Positions 53,298 to 53,576 of a stretch of 53,576 nucleotides of DNA are shown one piece after another. The stretch covers positions 148,173 through 201,748 of the forward strand of contig NZ_LMEY01000031.1 in NCBI RefSeq assembly GCF_001426665.1, in the 5' to 3' direction. The stretch comes from Rhizobium sp. Root1334 (GTDB lineage Bacteria > Pseudomonadota > Alphaproteobacteria > Rhizobiales > Rhizobiaceae). Both the position numbers and the translations under genes were made by a program. A model generated the notes under the pieces. That model worked only from the letters and a program-made list of their open reading frames with translations. It searched no databases and was not told the origin of the DNA. The number at the start of each line of letters is the position of its first letter. The first letter of the stretch is position 1.

Positions 53298-53576
53298 TTA
53301 CAGCACGAAATATCCCTTGGCGAGCGAGACGGCATCATCCAGGTGAATGGCGAAATCGGCCTTCCCGTCACCGTTGACATCACCGTAGACATAGGTGTCG
53401 GAGGCAGCCTTGACGTAACGCAGTTCTCCGGCCTTGCCGGTGAACGCCGCGGTGCCGACGTAGGCGAAGGCTTGATTGCCGGATGCTGCGGTGTTCGCAT
53501 CGATCGCCGACAGATCGATCCGGTCACCGCCGGTGCCCGAGAAGTCGAAGATCGTGTCGCGGCCACTCACCGCCAC
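53298..53576 (-). CDS. RTX-type secreted protein, C-terminal end (5' part outside window)
   Basis: Ninety-two residues are visible and the frame is open to the right edge; the first visible codon (GTG) is probably internal. SGRDTIFDFSGTGGDRIDLS is the Asp/Gly-rich block found directly after RTX calcium-binding nonapeptides, and VYGDVNGDGKADFAIHL is the serralysin-type (M10 C-terminal) segment. The extreme end, LAKGYFVL, fits a type I secretion signal of hydrophobic character. The catalytic or effector part is not visible, so function is unknown. It is convergent with the Hint gene. Confidence 0.82.
   Translation of the reverse strand: MAVSGRDTIFDFSGTGGDRIDLSAIDANTAASGNQAFAYVGTAAFTGKAGELRYVKAASDTYVYGDVNGDGKADFAIHLDDAVSLAKGYFVL

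Noticed and set aside
1..53576. CRISPR array, tRNA or rRNA genes
   Set aside because: No regularly spaced direct repeats and no cloverleaf or rRNA-like sequence noticed on reading; a dedicated scan was not possible.

Overview
The window looks like part of a large secondary replicon (megaplasmid or chromid) of an alphaproteobacterium, most likely in the Rhizobiaceae (Rhizobium/Agrobacterium group). The main evidence is a complete repABC replication-partition module at about 16.4-20.1 kb, with its antisense counter-transcript RNA and two partition-site-like palindromes. Genes of the rhizobial ExoF/ExoY/ExoQ exopolysaccharide type and high G+C coding sequence agree with this. The taxonomic call is inference; there is no rRNA or tRNA gene here to fix it.

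Layout. (1) 0-2.1 kb: the C-terminal part of an autotransporter adhesin. (2) 2.1-4.8 kb: a LysR regulator divergent from a DHA2-type MFS exporter. (3) 5.1-12.4 kb: a carbohydrate uptake locus with a periplasmic binding protein, ATPase, two permeases and an SGNH esterase in one leftward operon. A second SGNH esterase and a ROK repressor run divergently, with a symmetric operator candidate between them. (4) 12.4-16.4 kb: a decayed zone with transposase scraps, an intact-looking serine recombinase and about 2 kb with no recognisable gene. (5) 16.4-23.4 kb: repC, repB and repA (leftward) and a divergent FtsK-type DNA translocase that lacks membrane segments. (6) 23.4-25.6 kb: a complete IS256-family insertion (about 1.36 kb, inverted repeats, exact 8-bp target duplication) inside an older, degraded IS6-family transposase. 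(7) 25.6-51.5 kb: a large exopolysaccharide locus. (8) 51.5-53.6 kb: a small unknown protein, a Tat-exported Hint-domain protein, and the C-terminal end of an RTX-type secreted protein.

The exopolysaccharide locus holds the parts of a Wzx/Wzy-type pathway. ExoY-like sugar transferase primes the lipid carrier. Two GT2 glycosyltransferases extend the repeat unit. A flippase and an ExoQ/Wzy-type polymerase move and polymerise it. An ExoF-like outer-membrane export protein and a Wzc-like co-polymerase split into membrane and kinase proteins handle chain length and export. Precursor genes make dTDP-L-rhamnose (rmlA, C, B, D overlapping as one operon), UDP-ManNAc (wecB), and amino or acylamino sugars (two DegT aminotransferases, a Gfo/Idh oxidoreductase, an NAD-sugar epimerase, two hexapeptide acyltransferases). 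A beta-helix protein and a methyltransferase are coupled to the polymerase. Two LuxR-type regulators with degenerate receiver domains sit at 25.6 and 44.3 kb and probably control the locus.

No tRNA, rRNA or CRISPR array was seen. The most unusual items are the soluble FtsK beside the replicator, the Tat-exported Hint protein, the two SGNH esterases bracketing one sugar ABC operon, and the split co-polymerase whose kinase lacks the usual tyrosine tail.
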